Of a stretch of DNA of 64,000 nucleotides, positions 7,789 to 18,292 are shown piece after piece; positions within the stretch are counted from its first letter, which is position 1; each line of letters starts with the position of its first letter. Under the pieces are notes generated by a model that worked only from the letters and a program-made list of their open reading frames with translations, was not told the origin of the DNA and did no database searches. A program made the translations under genes and the position numbers. Origin of the DNA: Limosilactobacillus caccae (GTDB lineage: Bacteria > Bacillota > Bacilli > Lactobacillales > Lactobacillaceae); assembly GCF_900156885.1 (NCBI RefSeq), contig NZ_FTOY01000011.1, positions 672,501 to 736,500 of the forward strand. Direction: 5' to 3'.

Positions 7789-9654
7789 TTAGTTAGTCTC
7801 CTCCGTTTTTAGCTGCTGTTGCTGCTTCAATAATTTTACTAGTTCAATCGTTAATTGTGTTGCTAATTCCGTATTATTTAGCGAATTGGCTTCTTTTAGC
7901 TGCGCCCGGGTATCCGCAATCTTCTCTGACAGAGGCGTTTGCTGGGTAATCAAATTAATACAATCGTCGACCACCTGCATATCTGCCTCGGCAGCAATAT
8001 TTAATTGTTCGATTTGGCCAAGCGTTCCTCGTAAACGGTCATCAGTCAAATAGTCCAAAAAGTCGGCCGCTGAATAATCACTATGTTCAGTAAAGTAGCT
8101 AGCAGCCAACAAGTAAAGGGTCTGGTACTTTTCGTGAGCAAAGTGAAATTCGTCATCTGCCGTGACGTGCATCCATACTTCACGGTCATATAGCATATAC
8201 CGCAATAAGATTTGTTCGGCAAGTTCCGTCCGGTTAAGTCGCTGAGTAGTCTGCTGGGCTGCAACCGTGGCGATATTTTGATAATCGACAGTGGGCGGAG
8301 CAACTGGTGCAGACTGCCGTGGGCGAATTCCAAGCTGCTGTTTTAGTTGCCCCAGCTGGTTTCGTAACGTCTGCTTATCCAGCTGGTATTCGGTCGCCAG
8401 TTTTTGCAAGTACATATCAACTTCAAGCGGGCTAGTTACCCTAGCAATTACCTTCAACGCCTGGTCAAGGTAGGAAATCAGTTCGTTTTGATTGGCTAAG
8501 TTTTTACCATTTTTGAAGAAGCGGAGATAAAAATCCACCGTGCTTTCCTCTTGGTTGGCCAAATACTCACGAAACTTCTCTGCCCCGTTCTGTTGGACAT
8601 ACTCGTCTGGGTCTACTCCTGCCGGTAGCTGAACTACCCGCACCTGTAATTGTCCTGGGCGGTGGTCATTTACAAGGCTAATTGCCCGGTCAATTGCGTT
8701 TTGCCCTGGCTCATCACCATCATAGCAAATATCAAGCTGGTTCGTCGTTCGGCCAATAATGGTCACTTGCTCCTCGGTAAAGCTAGTTCCCATTGAAGCA
8801 ATCCCGTTGGTGACCCCCGCACCAAATGCAGAAATCACGTCCATAAACCCTTCAAACAGGTATAGTTTGCCGTCTTTGCGGGCAGCCTTACGGGCAACAT
8901 CATAATTGAACAGCGTTCGTCGTTTGTTAAATATCGGCGTCTCCGGGCTATTAAGGTACTTCGGCAAGTCAGTCTGCGTCGTGTCTAACAGCCGGCCAGA
9001 GAAGGCAATTACCTGCCCTTGCCCGTTTTTGATTGGGTAGATCACCCGGTCAACAAAGCGGTCACGCAGTTGTCCTTCTTGATCTTCGCTAAAGAGGCCC
9101 GATTTTCGCATTAGCTGGTAGTCGGTCTTTTGCTTCTCCATATACGGTTTGAGAATTCGTTGAGCCGGTGCATAGCCAAGGCCAAACTGGTTAATCAATT
9201 CTTCTGACATTCCCCGCTTCTTAAGATAGCGAAGCGCTGGTTCACCCGCTGGCGTATTCATCAGGATATGATGGTATAGCTTTGCCGCCTTATCGTGCAG
9301 GTCAAATAATTGCCGGTTTTCATTGTTTACCGGTTGCTTGGGCTGGGTATTGATATATTGCTCTGGCAGGGAAATATTGCTGTCATCAGCAATTTCTTTA
9401 ACGGCTTCCACAAAATCAATATGCTTTAGTTCCATTAAGAACTGAAAAACATTCCCACCGCGGCCACAACCAAAACAGTAAAAAAATTGTTTTTCTTCAT
9501 TTACTGAAAATGACGGGGTCCGTTCCTCGTGAAATGGACACAAACCGGTTAAATTCTTACCGGCCTGATGAAGCTGGACATAACGGCCAATTACGTCCCC
9601 AATATCAACTGAATTGCGTACTTCATCAATTACTTCCCGTGGTATTTTCGCCAT
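7789..9654 (-). CDS. dnaG: DNA primase DnaG
   Basis: DnaG makes RNA primers at the replication fork. The order is an N-terminal zinc finger ([11 protein letters not shown], then YCFGCGRGG), the TOPRIM catalytic core (LFEGFMDV and YDGDEPG acidic motifs) and a C-terminal helicase-binding region. The true start is the ATG at 9654 ([12 protein letters not shown]), 621 residues, with GGGTGAG upstream. The longer reading frame to 9723 would add 23 residues unlike any primase. The gene follows glyS by a 136-base gap that contains a promoter candidate and a hairpin, so it may be read both with glyQS and from its own start. Confidence 0.96.
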   Translation of the reverse strand: MAKIPREVIDEVRNSVDIGDVIGRYVQLHQAGKNLTGLCPFHEERTPSFSVNEEKQFFYCFGCGRGGNVFQFLMELKHIDFVEAVKEIADDSNISLPEQYINTQPKQPVNNENRQLFDLHDKAAKLYHHILMNTPAGEPALRYLKKRGMSEELINQFGLGYAPAQRILKPYMEKQKTDYQLMRKSGLFSEDQEGQLRDRFVDRVIYPIKNGQGQVIAFSGRLLDTTQTDLPKYLNSPETPIFNKRRTLFNYDVARKAARKDGKLYLFEGFMDVISAFGAGVTNGIASMGTSFTEEQVTIIGRTTNQLDICYDGDEPGQNAIDRAISLVNDHRPGQLQVRVVQLPAGVDPDEYVQQNGAEKFREYLANQEESTVDFYLRFFKNGKNLANQNELISYLDQALKVIARVTSPLEVDMYLQKLATEYQLDKQTLRNQLGQLKQQLGIRPRQSAPVAPPTVDYQNIATVAAQQTTQRLNRTELAEQILLRYMLYDREVWMHVTADDEFHFAHEKYQTLYLLAASYFTEHSDYSAADFLDYLTDDRLRGTLGQIEQLNIAAEADMQVVDDCINLITQQTPLSEKIADTRAQLKEANSLNNTELATQLTIELVKLLKQQQQLKTEETN

Positions 9655-9693
9655 TGACTCACCCCATTTACTAGTAAGCGAACAGCAACGAAA

Positions 9694-9718
9694 GGTCGCA
9701 ACCCTACGGAATGCGACC
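9694..9718 (-). other. Hairpin in the dnaG leader
   Basis: GGTCGCA 9694-9700 pairs with TGCGACC 9712-9718 across an 11-base loop. It sits in the 5' leader of dnaG without a T-run after it, so it looks like an RNA stem for stability or attenuation rather than a standard terminator. Confidence 0.4.
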
Positions 9719-9752
9719 TCCACTACATATTAACCATAATTCACTACTATAT

Positions 9753-9780
9753 ATGATACCACAAGATTCAAGTAAAACAA
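9753..9780 (-). promoter_or_regulatory. Promoter candidate for dnaG-rpoD
   Basis: The minus strand reads TTGTTT, 16 bp, TATCAT, just after the glyS stop. A second overlapping choice (TTGAAT with TATAGT) is also possible. Confidence 0.4.
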
Positions 9781-9790
9781 TTAAAACCGC

Positions 9791-11869
9791 TTATTTAACG
9801 ATTAAGTTGTCTAAATTACCAATCATTGCCGCTTGGTCAGCAAGAATTGTCAATTGTGCCAACCGGTTGTTACGGATATCTTCGTTCTTATCCATAATCA
9901 TGTTCTCATCAAAGTACTCACTAATAATTGGTTCGAGCTTTAGTAGGGCAGCAAAGTTTTCTGCAACAGAGCGTTCGGCTGCCTTAGCACTAACTTCAGC
10001 AACCGCCTTATTGAGTTTTTCTTCTGATGGATTCTCGAAAAGGGCTGCGTTGACCGTAATTTCGCCAGCCTTGAAGTCACCCTTCTTCGCAATCCGGAGA
10101 ACCCGGTCAAGTGCTTCGATTGCTGCTTTAAAGTCTGCATCATCCTTGTGATCATTAATTGCTGCAGCGGCGGCTAAGATGTTAGCAATATCAGCTTGCT
10201 TTGTATCCGTAGTAGCATCGACAATGTCATGACGAAGTTTTTGCCCGTGGAAGAGTTGCTTGATCCGGTCTAGGAAGAATGCCCGGACTTCGTCACTGTT
10301 CTTATCTAAGGCAAAACTTAGCTCAACACCGGCGTCGGCAAATGCTTGACTAAGCAATGGTTGAATATCCAGCAATGGTAAATGCCAGTCCCGATCAGCA
10401 ATAATCCGGACAATCCCGTATGCTTGCCGGCGCAAAGCATATGGGTCATTAGAACCACTTGGGATCATGTCAACAGCAAAGAAACTAATAATGCTGTCAA
10501 GCTTGTCGGCAATCGCTAGCACTGCCCCAATCTTTGTCTTTGGCAGGTCACCTTCGGCAGAAATTGGCATGTAGTGTTCACGAATAGCAGCCGCAACGTC
10601 AGCCTTTTCACCAAACAACTTCGCGTAAATCTCACCCATGATCCCTTGCAATTCAGCGAATTCACCAACCATCTGGGTGGTCAGGTCAAATTTATAAATA
10701 TTGGCAGCCCGGTCTAAGTCCGCTAGTTCTTCCGCCGTAAAGCCAAGCTTCTTTCCTAACACATTAGCAATTACCGCTACCCGTTGCATCTTGTCATACA
10801 TTGAGCTGATCTTGTCATGGAAACTGACCTTCTTTAACCGTTCAACATACTGGTCAATTGTTAATTTCTGGTCTTCTTGGTAGAAGAATTGGGCATCTTC
10901 TAGCCGGGGAACTAATACCCGTTCATTACCCTTAATCACGTTATCAAGGTATTCCGTATTCCCGTTCCGAACTGAAATAAAGTGGGGGAGCAACTTGCCA
11001 TCCTGGTCACGAACACAGAAGAACCGTTGATTATCCTTCATTGAAGTAATCAAAACGGCATCTGGCAATGCCAGGTACTTATCAGCAAAGGAACCGGCAA
11101 AGGCAGTTGGCCATTCAACCAGGTTATTAACTTCTTCTAGCAGGTCTTCATCCCAGTCTACTTGCCAGTTGTTTTCATTAACAATCTTGTTAATTTGGTC
11201 CTTGATTAAGTCCTTCCGCTTTGCCTGATCAGCAATCACATCGTCGTCATGAAGGACTTGCTCGTAGTCATCTGCCGCAGCAATTTCAACGGGGTGGCCT
11301 AAGAAACGGTGCCCCTGCGTCGTCCGCCCAGCTTCAACATCAAGGATCTTAAACGGCACAACTTCTTCATTTAATAGTGATACTAACCAGCGAATTGGCC
11401 GGATAAATTGAAGGTTGTTGTAGCCCCACTTCATCAAGGTTGGGAAGTTCATTGCCGTGATTACCGCTGGCAAGCCCTTTAAGACTTCCGCAACTGGCTT
11501 CCCTGCAATATGCTTTTCAACAAAAACATATTCAACGCCCTTGACTTCTTTAAATTCAATATCATCGACGCTTGCTCCTTGACCACGGGTAAAACCGATG
11601 GCGGCCTTGGTCCAGTTGCCATCTGCATCCTGGGCAATCTTCTTGGCGGGACCCTTAACTGACTCGTCAATATCTGGTTGCTTATCACTTAAACCATGAA
11701 TTAGCAATGCCAGCCGCCGGGGAGTTGCAAATTCTTGAATATCGTCAAACGTAATCCGTTGTTCCTTCAGGTAATCAGCAACCCGCTGGTGTAACTGCTT
11801 AATACTTGGCGTTACAACATGGGCAGGCATTTCTTCAACACCGACTTCTAGTAAATATGTGTTAGCCAT
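9791..11869 (-). CDS. glyS: Glycyl-tRNA synthetase beta subunit
   Basis: This is the 692-residue beta subunit of the alpha2-beta2 glycyl-tRNA synthetase, which recognises tRNA(Gly). Family motifs are YLLEVGVEEMPAHVV at the N-terminus, FATPRRLAL, the KWGYNNLQFIRPIRW segment, an HD-like middle region (GEIYAKLFGE and nearby) and the anticodon-binding C-terminal part. The ATG at 11869 is the family start; the reading frame to 11983 extends back into the lysine-rich end of glyQ. The start lies one base after the glyQ stop codon, so the two subunits are translated together. Both depend on the glycine T-box at 12880-13080. Confidence 0.97.
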   Translation of the reverse strand: MANTYLLEVGVEEMPAHVVTPSIKQLHQRVADYLKEQRITFDDIQEFATPRRLALLIHGLSDKQPDIDESVKGPAKKIAQDADGNWTKAAIGFTRGQGASVDDIEFKEVKGVEYVFVEKHIAGKPVAEVLKGLPAVITAMNFPTLMKWGYNNLQFIRPIRWLVSLLNEEVVPFKILDVEAGRTTQGHRFLGHPVEIAAADDYEQVLHDDDVIADQAKRKDLIKDQINKIVNENNWQVDWDEDLLEEVNNLVEWPTAFAGSFADKYLALPDAVLITSMKDNQRFFCVRDQDGKLLPHFISVRNGNTEYLDNVIKGNERVLVPRLEDAQFFYQEDQKLTIDQYVERLKKVSFHDKISSMYDKMQRVAVIANVLGKKLGFTAEELADLDRAANIYKFDLTTQMVGEFAELQGIMGEIYAKLFGEKADVAAAIREHYMPISAEGDLPKTKIGAVLAIADKLDSIISFFAVDMIPSGSNDPYALRRQAYGIVRIIADRDWHLPLLDIQPLLSQAFADAGVELSFALDKNSDEVRAFFLDRIKQLFHGQKLRHDIVDATTDTKQADIANILAAAAAINDHKDDADFKAAIEALDRVLRIAKKGDFKAGEITVNAALFENPSEEKLNKAVAEVSAKAAERSVAENFAALLKLEPIISEYFDENMIMDKNEDIRNNRLAQLTILADQAAMIGNLDNLIVK

Positions 11870-11870
11870 C

Positions 11871-12857
11871 TTACTTGTCCCCCTTTTGTGCTTTCTTTGC
11901 AGCTTGCTTAGCTGCGCGTTCCTTCGCCTTTTCAGCTTTCTTAGTATATTCATCAACCGTCTTTTGCCGTAACTTTTCATCATGAATCAACGGGAAGCCC
12001 CGCTTCCGCCGTTCTTCAACAAAGGCCTTCGCAATTGACTTTGCCATGATCCGGATCCGGTGAAGGTAGCCGGCCCGTTCAGTAACGGAGACAGCGCCGC
12101 GCGCATCCAAGAGGTTGAAGGTGTGGCTACACTTTAAGACGTAGTCATATGCCGGGTGAACAAGGCCAAGACCGATTAGCCGCTTAGCTTCTTTTTCGTA
12201 GTCGTTGAAATCTTCAAGCAGCATGTCCTGATTACTTTCTTCAAAGGCGTACTTAGAGTGTTCGTATTCCGGTTCCTTGAAAATATCACCATACAAAACA
12301 CCGTCTGCCCATTCCAAGTCGTAAACTGAATCAACATTTTGGATGTATTCGGCTAGCCGTTCAAGCCCGTAAGTAACTTCGGCCGCAACCGGGTTCATCG
12401 TTAACTCACCGACGACTTGGAAGTAGGTAAACTGGGTTACTTCCATCCCATCGAGCCAGACTTCCCAACCAACACCGGCACAACCCATTGACGGGTTTTC
12501 CCAGTTATCTTCAACGAAACGAATATCATGTTCGAGCGGGTCAATCCCCAGTTGCTTTAAGCTTCCCAGGTATAGTTCCTGGATATTATCTGGGGATGGC
12601 TTCATCAATACTTGGAACTGGTGGTGCTGGTACAAGCGGTTCGGGTTTTCCCCGTAACGACCATCAGCAGGCCGCCGGGATGGCTCAACGTAGGCCACGT
12701 TCCATGGTTCTGGACCGATTGCCCGGAGGAAGGTGTACGGACTCATCGTCCCCGCACCCTTTTCATTATCATAAGCCTGCATCAACATACAACCCTGGTC
12801 AGCCCAGTATTGTTCCAGTGTAAAGATAATATCTTGCACCGATAATTTCTTTGTCAT
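11871..12857 (-). CDS. glyQ: Glycyl-tRNA synthetase alpha subunit
   Basis: This catalytic subunit has class II synthetase motifs: [61 protein letters not shown] and the [14 protein letters not shown] segment. It has 328 residues, longer than the usual 290-300. The extra is a lysine- and alanine-rich C-terminal tail ([20 protein letters not shown]) of unknown role, which might add tRNA affinity. The start at 12857 has AAAGGAG upstream; an upstream in-frame ATG lies in the T-box terminator and is rejected. Expression is controlled by the T-box leader sensing uncharged tRNA(Gly). Confidence 0.97.
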   Translation of the reverse strand: MTKKLSVQDIIFTLEQYWADQGCMLMQAYDNEKGAGTMSPYTFLRAIGPEPWNVAYVEPSRRPADGRYGENPNRLYQHHQFQVLMKPSPDNIQELYLGSLKQLGIDPLEHDIRFVEDNWENPSMGCAGVGWEVWLDGMEVTQFTYFQVVGELTMNPVAAEVTYGLERLAEYIQNVDSVYDLEWADGVLYGDIFKEPEYEHSKYAFEESNQDMLLEDFNDYEKEAKRLIGLGLVHPAYDYVLKCSHTFNLLDARGAVSVTERAGYLHRIRIMAKSIAKAFVEERRKRGFPLIHDEKLRQKTVDEYTKKAEKAKERAAKQAAKKAQKGDK

Positions 12858-12879
12858 ATTTCTTTCTCCTTTCAAAGAA

Positions 12880-13080
12880 AAAGCCCCTACAATCTCTACT
12901 ACCATTGTAGACATTGTAGGGACGAAGTTAATCGCGGTTCCACCCTACTTTTTTACATTCCTGTAAAACAGCTTAGTTTCGTTGGCTGCTGGAGTGCCGG
13001 AAGATGACCTCGTTTGGGGCTTTCACTGTCCCCCAATCGCTGCAAAATGGTCATCTCATAATCTCCGTCATTGCCGATAT
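12880..13080 (-). promoter_or_regulatory. T-box riboswitch, glycine type, for glyQS
   Basis: On the minus strand stem I is closed by GGAG (13066-13063) and CTCC, with the specifier GGC (glycine, 12998-12996) just before that CTCC. The T-box AGGGTGGAACCGCG lies at 12946-12933. The terminator is formed by ATTGTAGGG 12913-12921 and CCCTACAAT near 12885-12893, followed by a T-run. Uncharged tRNA(Gly) pairing with the specifier and the T-box stops the terminator from forming, which allows glyQ-glyS expression. Confidence 0.95.
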
Positions 13081-13098
13081 TCAATTAAACACGCTCTT

Positions 13099-13127
13099 AT
13101 CATAAAAAAACATTGGTCAAAAGTCAA
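13099..13127 (-). promoter_or_regulatory. Promoter of the glycine T-box transcript
   Basis: The minus strand reads TTGACT, 17 bp, TATGAT. The TTGACT overlaps the stop codon of recO, so the promoter is built into the end of the upstream gene. Confidence 0.75.
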
Positions 13128-13909
13128 TCATTCGTGGTCAACTTTCCCATTTTTTGTTCCCACTTATTCATCTGCCGGATAAAACGCTTGGCCTTTAAGT
13201 TCAATCCGACCTGGTTATCATAGAGGGTATCGAGGACTAACTGTAGGCGGTACTTTGTTCCCTTATTAATCCGGATTGAATTTAATTTTTGTAAATTGAT
13301 AGTTGCAAAACGTTGCAGGTAGTAGACAGTTTGCCGTTCTAAATGCATCCGGTGTTCATCTAAATGCCAATGGGCGCGGCAAATCATCCCCCCATATTGT
13401 TCAGAAAAATCAAGGGGTAAGTCAGTCCGGCCGCAAATCGCACATTGATCCCAAATGGGGGCTACCCCAAAGGCTGTCAGAAGCTGGGTTTCAATAATAT
13501 TTGTGATTACCTGCTCATCTAGTCCCTTATCAATTAGGGCAAGTGCTGCTGCCACCTGGTTAAACCACCCGCCGATGCTTTGCCCATCACGAAAGGCACT
13601 ATCGACCAACGCAAGGATATAAGTAACATAAGCGTTCTTATTAATATCGCTTGCAATATTTTTGTACTGGCTCGTATCACTGGCCACATTGATAAAGCTA
13701 AGGCCATCATCAGCAAGCGAACCGATATAAGTACCATGGGTGAACGGGAGGATATCTGCCGTCATCTTAAAGCCACGCTTCTTCGCGTTTTTCACGAAAA
13801 ACATTGCCGGACCAATCTTATCCGTCAGCATCTTAACCAGCAGGTCCCGTTCGCGGTAGTCCTGACGGTACATAATGATCCCTGTAAATTGAGTGGTTAC
13901 CCGTGACAT
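13124..13909 (-). CDS. recO: DNA repair protein RecO
   Basis: RecO helps load RecA onto SSB-coated single-stranded DNA in the RecFOR pathway. The 261 residues show the N-terminal OB-fold start (TTQFTGIIMYRQDYRERDLLVKML style) and the C-terminal zinc-type motif CAICGRTDLP with CRAHWH further on. It follows era by 18 bases, the standard Firmicute order era-recO-glyQS. A GGGGGTGG site precedes the ATG at 13909. Confidence 0.95.
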   Translation of the reverse strand: MSRVTTQFTGIIMYRQDYRERDLLVKMLTDKIGPAMFFVKNAKKRGFKMTADILPFTHGTYIGSLADDGLSFINVASDTSQYKNIASDINKNAYVTYILALVDSAFRDGQSIGGWFNQVAAALALIDKGLDEQVITNIIETQLLTAFGVAPIWDQCAICGRTDLPLDFSEQYGGMICRAHWHLDEHRMHLERQTVYYLQRFATINLQKLNSIRINKGTKYRLQLVLDTLYDNQVGLNLKAKRFIRQMNKWEQKMGKLTTND

Positions 13910-13927
13910 GTAACCACCCCCTTAATA

Positions 13928-14833
13928 TTAGTAGTCCTTATTGCGGTAACCGTAATCTTTTAGCATGGCCGACTTATCGCGCCAGCCGGGAACAACCTTA
14001 ACCCACAATTGTAAGAAGACCTTGTCACCAAGAAGGCGTTCGATATCCTGCCGGGCCATCGTGCCAATCTTTTTCAGCATCTTTCCGCCCTTCCCAATGA
14101 TAATTCCTTTTTGTCCCGGGCGTTCAACAACAATATTCGCCGAAATGTGTACATGTTTTTCGTCTTCCCGCTTAACTGAAGTGACATCCACCGCCACTGA
14201 ATGTGGAACCTCTTGTCTCGTCATTAAAAAGACCTTTTCACGAATCATCTCCGCAATAACGAACCGCTCTGGGTGGTCACTGACCTGGTCTTCCGGATAG
14301 TACTGCGGCCCGGTTGGCAGCATCGTAACTAATTCATTGATCAAGGTATTGACATTATTCCCCTGCAAAGCAGAAATCGGCACAACATCGTTAAATGGTA
14401 AAGCATCCTTGTACTGGGCAACAATGTCTGGCAAATCATTTGGGTTTACCTGGTCAATCTTATTGACTACCAAGTAAATCGGTTGCTTAACGCTCTTTAA
14501 CCGTTCAATGATGAAGTTGTCACCAGGGCCCCGTTTTTCCGTTGCGCTTACAACAAATAAGACGGCGTCAACTTCATCCAACGCTGACATTGCTGACTTT
14601 TCCATAAAGTCACCAAGCTTGGTTGCTGGCTTGTGGATCCCCGGGGTATCGATAAAGACGATCTGCGCTTCTGGGCTCGTATAGATTCCCTGGATCTTAT
14701 TTCTCGTCGTCTGCGCCACGTTACTCATGATCGCGACCTTTTGACCAACAACATAGTTCAATAACGTCGACTTCCCAACATTGGGACGCCCAATAATTGC
14801 AACAAAACCAGATTTATAATTTGGATTATCCAT
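13928..14833 (-). CDS. era: GTPase Era
   Basis: Era is a ribosome-assembly GTPase that binds the 3' end of 16S rRNA. G motifs are visible: GRPNVGKST (G1), DTPGIHKP (G3) and NKIDQV (G4). The C-terminal KH domain shows [15 protein letters not shown]. The 301 residues match the family. AGGAG lies 7 bases before the start. Its place between dgkA-ybeY and recO matches the common ybeY-dgkA-era-recO cluster, which links 16S maturation (YbeY, Era) in one transcript. Confidence 0.98.
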   Translation of the reverse strand: MDNPNYKSGFVAIIGRPNVGKSTLLNYVVGQKVAIMSNVAQTTRNKIQGIYTSPEAQIVFIDTPGIHKPATKLGDFMEKSAMSALDEVDAVLFVVSATEKRGPGDNFIIERLKSVKQPIYLVVNKIDQVNPNDLPDIVAQYKDALPFNDVVPISALQGNNVNTLINELVTMLPTGPQYYPEDQVSDHPERFVIAEMIREKVFLMTRQEVPHSVAVDVTSVKREDEKHVHISANIVVERPGQKGIIIGKGGKMLKKIGTMARQDIERLLGDKVFLQLWVKVVPGWRDKSAMLKDYGYRNKDY

Positions 14834-14843
14834 TAAAAAACTC

Positions 14844-15245
14844 CTACCTAATAATTGCTAAAAACCGGGGAACAAAAATGATGAGCCCCACTAACACCGC
14901 GAAAAAAGCCGAGATAAGAACACCACCGGCCGCCACATCCTTCGCCTTTTTTACGTTTAAGTCATAGTGATGGTCAACAAGTAAGTCGGTAACTGCCTCA
15001 GTAACGGTATTGAGAAATTCCGCCGTAAAAACAACAAAAATTGCCAGCAAGATCCACAACCACTCCATCGCTGAAATCTGCAATAAAGCCGCAACAAGGC
15101 AAGCAAGCACAGCCGCTGCTACATGAAACCGCATGTTCCGTTCTTCTTTGAGGACCTGTTTGATCCCGTCAAGGGCATGGCCCATCGCTTGTAGTAAGTG
15201 GTGATTTTTACCCGTCTGATGATTATCGTGTGAGTCCATAGTCAT
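14844..15245 (-). CDS. dgkA: Diacylglycerol/undecaprenol kinase family protein
   Basis: The 133-residue membrane protein shows the DgkA signature: EERNMRFH after the first amphipathic helix, [14 protein letters not shown] with catalytic glutamates, and [12 protein letters not shown]. Three membrane segments fall at about residues 45-80 and 95-130. In Gram-positive bacteria this family mainly phosphorylates undecaprenol, recycling the cell-wall lipid carrier. A histidine-rich N-terminal tail ([10 protein letters not shown]) is unusual. The start overlaps the end of ybeY by 23 bases and has GGAG 7 bases before it. Confidence 0.92.
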   Translation of the reverse strand: MTMDSHDNHQTGKNHHLLQAMGHALDGIKQVLKEERNMRFHVAAAVLACLVAALLQISAMEWLWILLAIFVVFTAEFLNTVTEAVTDLLVDHHYDLNVKKAKDVAAGGVLISAFFAVLVGLIIFVPRFLAIIR

Positions 15246-15702
15246 CTAAGATCTCCCGTTGTAAGCTAAACATTTTGGCTTCATCTTCTGCTTGTTCGTG
15301 ATCATAACCGTTGAGGTGTAAGAACCCGTGCACCGCTAAAAAGCCAAGTTCGCGGTCAACTGAATGACCCAAAAACTTCGCTTGCTCTGCGACTTTATCA
15401 ATTGAGATAAATAAGTCCCCCAGGTTTACCGGAATTTCGGCCGCTAATTCCGGATCCATCACGATTGGCGATTCTTCACCAGTCTCTTCTTCAGCAAAAC
15501 TTAAAACATCCGTTGCCCGGTCAACTCCCCGGTACTTAGCATTCATTTCTTTAATTTCCGGATTATTGACAAAGGTCACCGACATTTCAGTATTTTCGCT
15601 AAGGGATAGTTTTTGCGCCGCAAATTGTAACAGTTCGCTAACCATTGTTTGCTGGGCGGTACTAACCTGGTTATCGGTATGGTCAAAGAGTTCTAGTTCC
15701 AT
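15223..15702 (-). CDS. ybeY: Endoribonuclease YbeY (rRNA maturation factor)
   Basis: YbeY is a zinc-dependent single-strand endoribonuclease for 16S rRNA 3' end maturation and ribosome quality control. The three zinc histidines appear in HGFLHLNGYDH. Also typical are the RGVDRATDVLSFA segment and GDLFISIDKV. The 159 residues fit the family. The ATG shares a base with the phoH stop (TAATG), so translation is probably coupled to phoH. Confidence 0.96.
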   Translation of the reverse strand: MELELFDHTDNQVSTAQQTMVSELLQFAAQKLSLSENTEMSVTFVNNPEIKEMNAKYRGVDRATDVLSFAEEETGEESPIVMDPELAAEIPVNLGDLFISIDKVAEQAKFLGHSVDRELGFLAVHGFLHLNGYDHEQAEDEAKMFSLQREILDDYGLTR

Positions 15703-16724
15703 TACTTTTCTTCCTCTTTTTTCTCTTCTTCACGCTTATCTTTTTCTGCTAAGCGCTTTGCTGTCTGAGTCTCATAGGCAGTGATGATCCGGGCAACTAC
15801 TGGGTGACGGACAACATCTTCCGCACTAAAGGTGACAAATTTAATCGACTTGATGTTTTGTAAGATTCGCTGCGCACTAACCAACCCACTCCGCGAACCA
15901 CGGGGAAGGTCAATCTGTGAAATATCACCATTAACGACCATCTTGGACCCAAAGCCCAGCCGGGTCAAAAACATTTTCATTTGCGCATTGGTCGTGTTTT
16001 GCGCTTCATCAAGGATAACAAAGGCACCGTCAAGGGTCCGTCCCCGCATATATGCTAAGGGGGCAATTTCAATGATCCCCCGGTCGATTAACCGTTGGGT
16101 GTGATCTGCCCCGAAGATGTCATTTAACGCATCGTAAATTGGCCGCAAATATGGGTCAACCTTTTCTCGTAAGTCACCTGGTAAAAAGCCAAGGCTCTCA
16201 CCTGCTTCAACGGCTGGCCGCGTCAAGATGATCCGTTCCACTTCGCCACGCTTTAAGGCAGCCACTGCCATTGCAACGGCGAGGTAAGTCTTCCCCGTCC
16301 CGGCCGGACCAATGCCAAAGGTAATATCATTATGCTTCATCGCGTTAACGTATTGTCGCTGGCCAAAGTTTTTCACGCGGATTGCCCGTCCCCGGCGGTC
16401 CTTAATGATCGTTTCGCTATATAAGTCAGCAAAATATTCCAAGGTCCCCCGGTGGGCCATCTTCATTGCACTAACAATATCCGTACTATGGATCCGGATT
16501 CCTTGGTTAAGCAAGTTAATCAGGGCATGGAAAACATCAACCGTCAGCTTGACATCTTCTTCTTTGCCTAGCACTTTTAAATTTTCACCAAAGGGATTGA
16601 TCTCAACATCCATCCCCTGTTCAATCAGCCCCACAAACTTGTCCTGGGTGCCGAGTAACCCGACTTCGATTTCTGGGCTATCGATTTGAAAAGTTTGTTC
16701 AAATTTATCGTTGTTTTCTACCAA
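15702..16724 (-). CDS. phoH: PhoH-like ATPase
   Basis: The 340-residue P-loop protein has Walker A GPAGTGKTYLAVA, Walker B FVILDEAQNT and the PhoH hallmark NGDISQIDLPRGSRSGL. PhoH-like proteins are linked to RNA metabolism because they sit beside ybeY; their substrate is not known. The N-terminus matches the family, and the C-terminus is a lysine/glutamate-rich tail (DKREEEKKEEEK). The start is a TTG with AAGGAG 9 bases upstream; no better ATG exists nearby. It is the first gene of the phoH-ybeY-dgkA-era-recO run. Confidence 0.95.
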   Translation of the reverse strand: MVENNDKFEQTFQIDSPEIEVGLLGTQDKFVGLIEQGMDVEINPFGENLKVLGKEEDVKLTVDVFHALINLLNQGIRIHSTDIVSAMKMAHRGTLEYFADLYSETIIKDRRGRAIRVKNFGQRQYVNAMKHNDITFGIGPAGTGKTYLAVAMAVAALKRGEVERIILTRPAVEAGESLGFLPGDLREKVDPYLRPIYDALNDIFGADHTQRLIDRGIIEIAPLAYMRGRTLDGAFVILDEAQNTTNAQMKMFLTRLGFGSKMVVNGDISQIDLPRGSRSGLVSAQRILQNIKSIKFVTFSAEDVVRHPVVARIITAYETQTAKRLAEKDKREEEKKEEEK

Positions 16725-16823
16725 TTAAGCAAGCTCCTTTAAATTTAGCAGATTTTATTTTCTAACCAATTATATCATAGCATTAATAACGATGATATTA
16801 TGCGCCCTTGAGCAATTTTACAA

Positions 16824-16867
16824 AAAAACAGGAGACGGAGAATTGCTTTCTCCAGCCTCCTGTTTTT
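16824..16867. terminator. Terminator after argH
   Basis: An AAACAGGAG and GGAG arm pairs with CTCC and CCTCCTGTTT, interrupted by small internal loops, and has T-runs on both outer sides. Confidence 0.8.
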
Positions 16868-16903
16868 CTTGCCAAGTTTCGCAGTAATTGCGGGCTTTCC
16901 TGC

Positions 16904-18292
16904 TTACTTGTTGTTTGCTAGTAGTTCTTTTGCTTCCGCAATTTGTTCGCGGACCTGGGCAAATCCGGTGCCACCATAAGAGTTCCGCCGTTCAACTGCT
17001 ACCTTTGGTTGCAAGCAGGTGTAGACGTCTTCTTCAATCTGCGGATTAATCTTCTGATACTCGGCAAGTGGAATGTCGGCAAGGTTGGTTCCCGTCTTTA
17101 GCCCCTTCAAAACCAGTTCCCCAACAATCTCATGGGCCTCCCTAAACGGAATCTCCTTCGTTGCCAAGTAATCTGCTAGCTCCGTCGCGTTTGAAAAGTC
17201 ATGATGGGTGGCGTGCTCCATCTTGTCTTTTTTAACCTTGAGGGTCGCCATCATCCCCCGCATGATCTTGATGCTTGGCAAAATGGTCTTAACGGCATCA
17301 AACAAGCCTTCCTTATCCTCTTGCATATCCTTGTTATAGGCTAAGGGTAAGCCCTTCATCGTCGTCAATAACCCCATCAGGTCGCCAAAGACCCGGCCAG
17401 TCTTCCCCCGGATCAATTCCGCCATATCCGGGTTCTTCTTTTGAGGCATGATTGAACTACCAGTTGAATAGGAATCCGCCAGTTCGATGTAGCCAAATTC
17501 ATAACTACACCAGTAAATTGTCTCTTCACACAACCGTGATAGGTGCATCATCAAAATGCTAGCATTACTTAAAAATTCAAGAACAAAGTCACGGTCTGAA
17601 ACAGCATCCAGCGAATTATGGTATGGCTTAGCAAAGCCTAAGTACTTGGCACTCAATTGCCGGTCAATCGGGAAAGTCGTTCCCGCTAAAGCAGCAGCAC
17701 CGAGTGGTGAAAGGTCGGCATGCTTCATGTTAAAAGCAAACCGCTCAACATCCCGCTGAAACATCTGGAAGTAAGCCATTAAGTAGTGCCCATATGAAAT
17801 CGGCTGGGCATGTTGCATGTGGGTATAGCCAGGCATGATTGTCTCAACATTATCTTCGGCCTTAATAACGAGTTCTTCTTGAAGCGCTTTTAACTCGTCA
17901 ATGATTACTGGCAAACGCTTCTTCACATAAAGGTGGAGGTCTGTTGCTACCTGGTCGTTCCGACTCCGCCCGGTGTGAAGTTTCCCCGCAACCGGACCGA
18001 TCTCTTCAGTCAGCAGCGCCTCGATATTCATGTGAATATCTTCGTTGTCAATTGAAAATGGGAGACCATCCTTAGCTAATCGCGCACTTAGTTTTTCCAG
18101 GCCGGCAATGATCTTATCAGCATCAGTGGCCGGTAAAATCTTAGTTTCCTTTAGCATCTTGACATGCGCCAAGGACCCTTCGATATCCTCGTGGGCCATC
18201 TCCTGGTCAAAGCTAATTGAAGCATTAAATTGGTTAACTAACTGGTCACCGGCCTCTTCAAACCGGCCACCCCACATTCTCTTAATGGGCAT
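16904..18292 (-). CDS. argH: Argininosuccinate lyase
   Basis: This is the last step of arginine synthesis: argininosuccinate to arginine and fumarate. The 462 residues carry the superfamily signature [12 protein letters not shown], the [13 protein letters not shown] segment and the [12 protein letters not shown] segment with its histidine. Length is normal. The start overlaps the end of argG by 11 bases, so the two genes form an argG-argH operon. No ornithine or carbamoyl synthesis genes are nearby; with argGH alone the cell could still make arginine from citrulline. Confidence 0.98.
   Translation of the reverse strand: MPIKRMWGGRFEEAGDQLVNQFNASISFDQEMAHEDIEGSLAHVKMLKETKILPATDADKIIAGLEKLSARLAKDGLPFSIDNEDIHMNIEALLTEEIGPVAGKLHTGRSRNDQVATDLHLYVKKRLPVIIDELKALQEELVIKAEDNVETIMPGYTHMQHAQPISYGHYLMAYFQMFQRDVERFAFNMKHADLSPLGAAALAGTTFPIDRQLSAKYLGFAKPYHNSLDAVSDRDFVLEFLSNASILMMHLSRLCEETIYWCSYEFGYIELADSYSTGSSIMPQKKNPDMAELIRGKTGRVFGDLMGLLTTMKGLPLAYNKDMQEDKEGLFDAVKTILPSIKIMRGMMATLKVKKDKMEHATHHDFSNATELADYLATKEIPFREAHEIVGELVLKGLKTGTNLADIPLAEYQKINPQIEEDVYTCLQPKVAVERRNSYGGTGFAQVREQIAEAKELLANNK

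Noticed and set aside
9655-9723. A longer DnaG start at 9723
   Set aside because: The extra 23 residues are not primase-like and the ribosome site fits the ATG at 9654.
12488-12823. A 111-residue plus-strand frame opposite glyQ
   Set aside because: It is a shadow of a clearly conserved synthetase gene.
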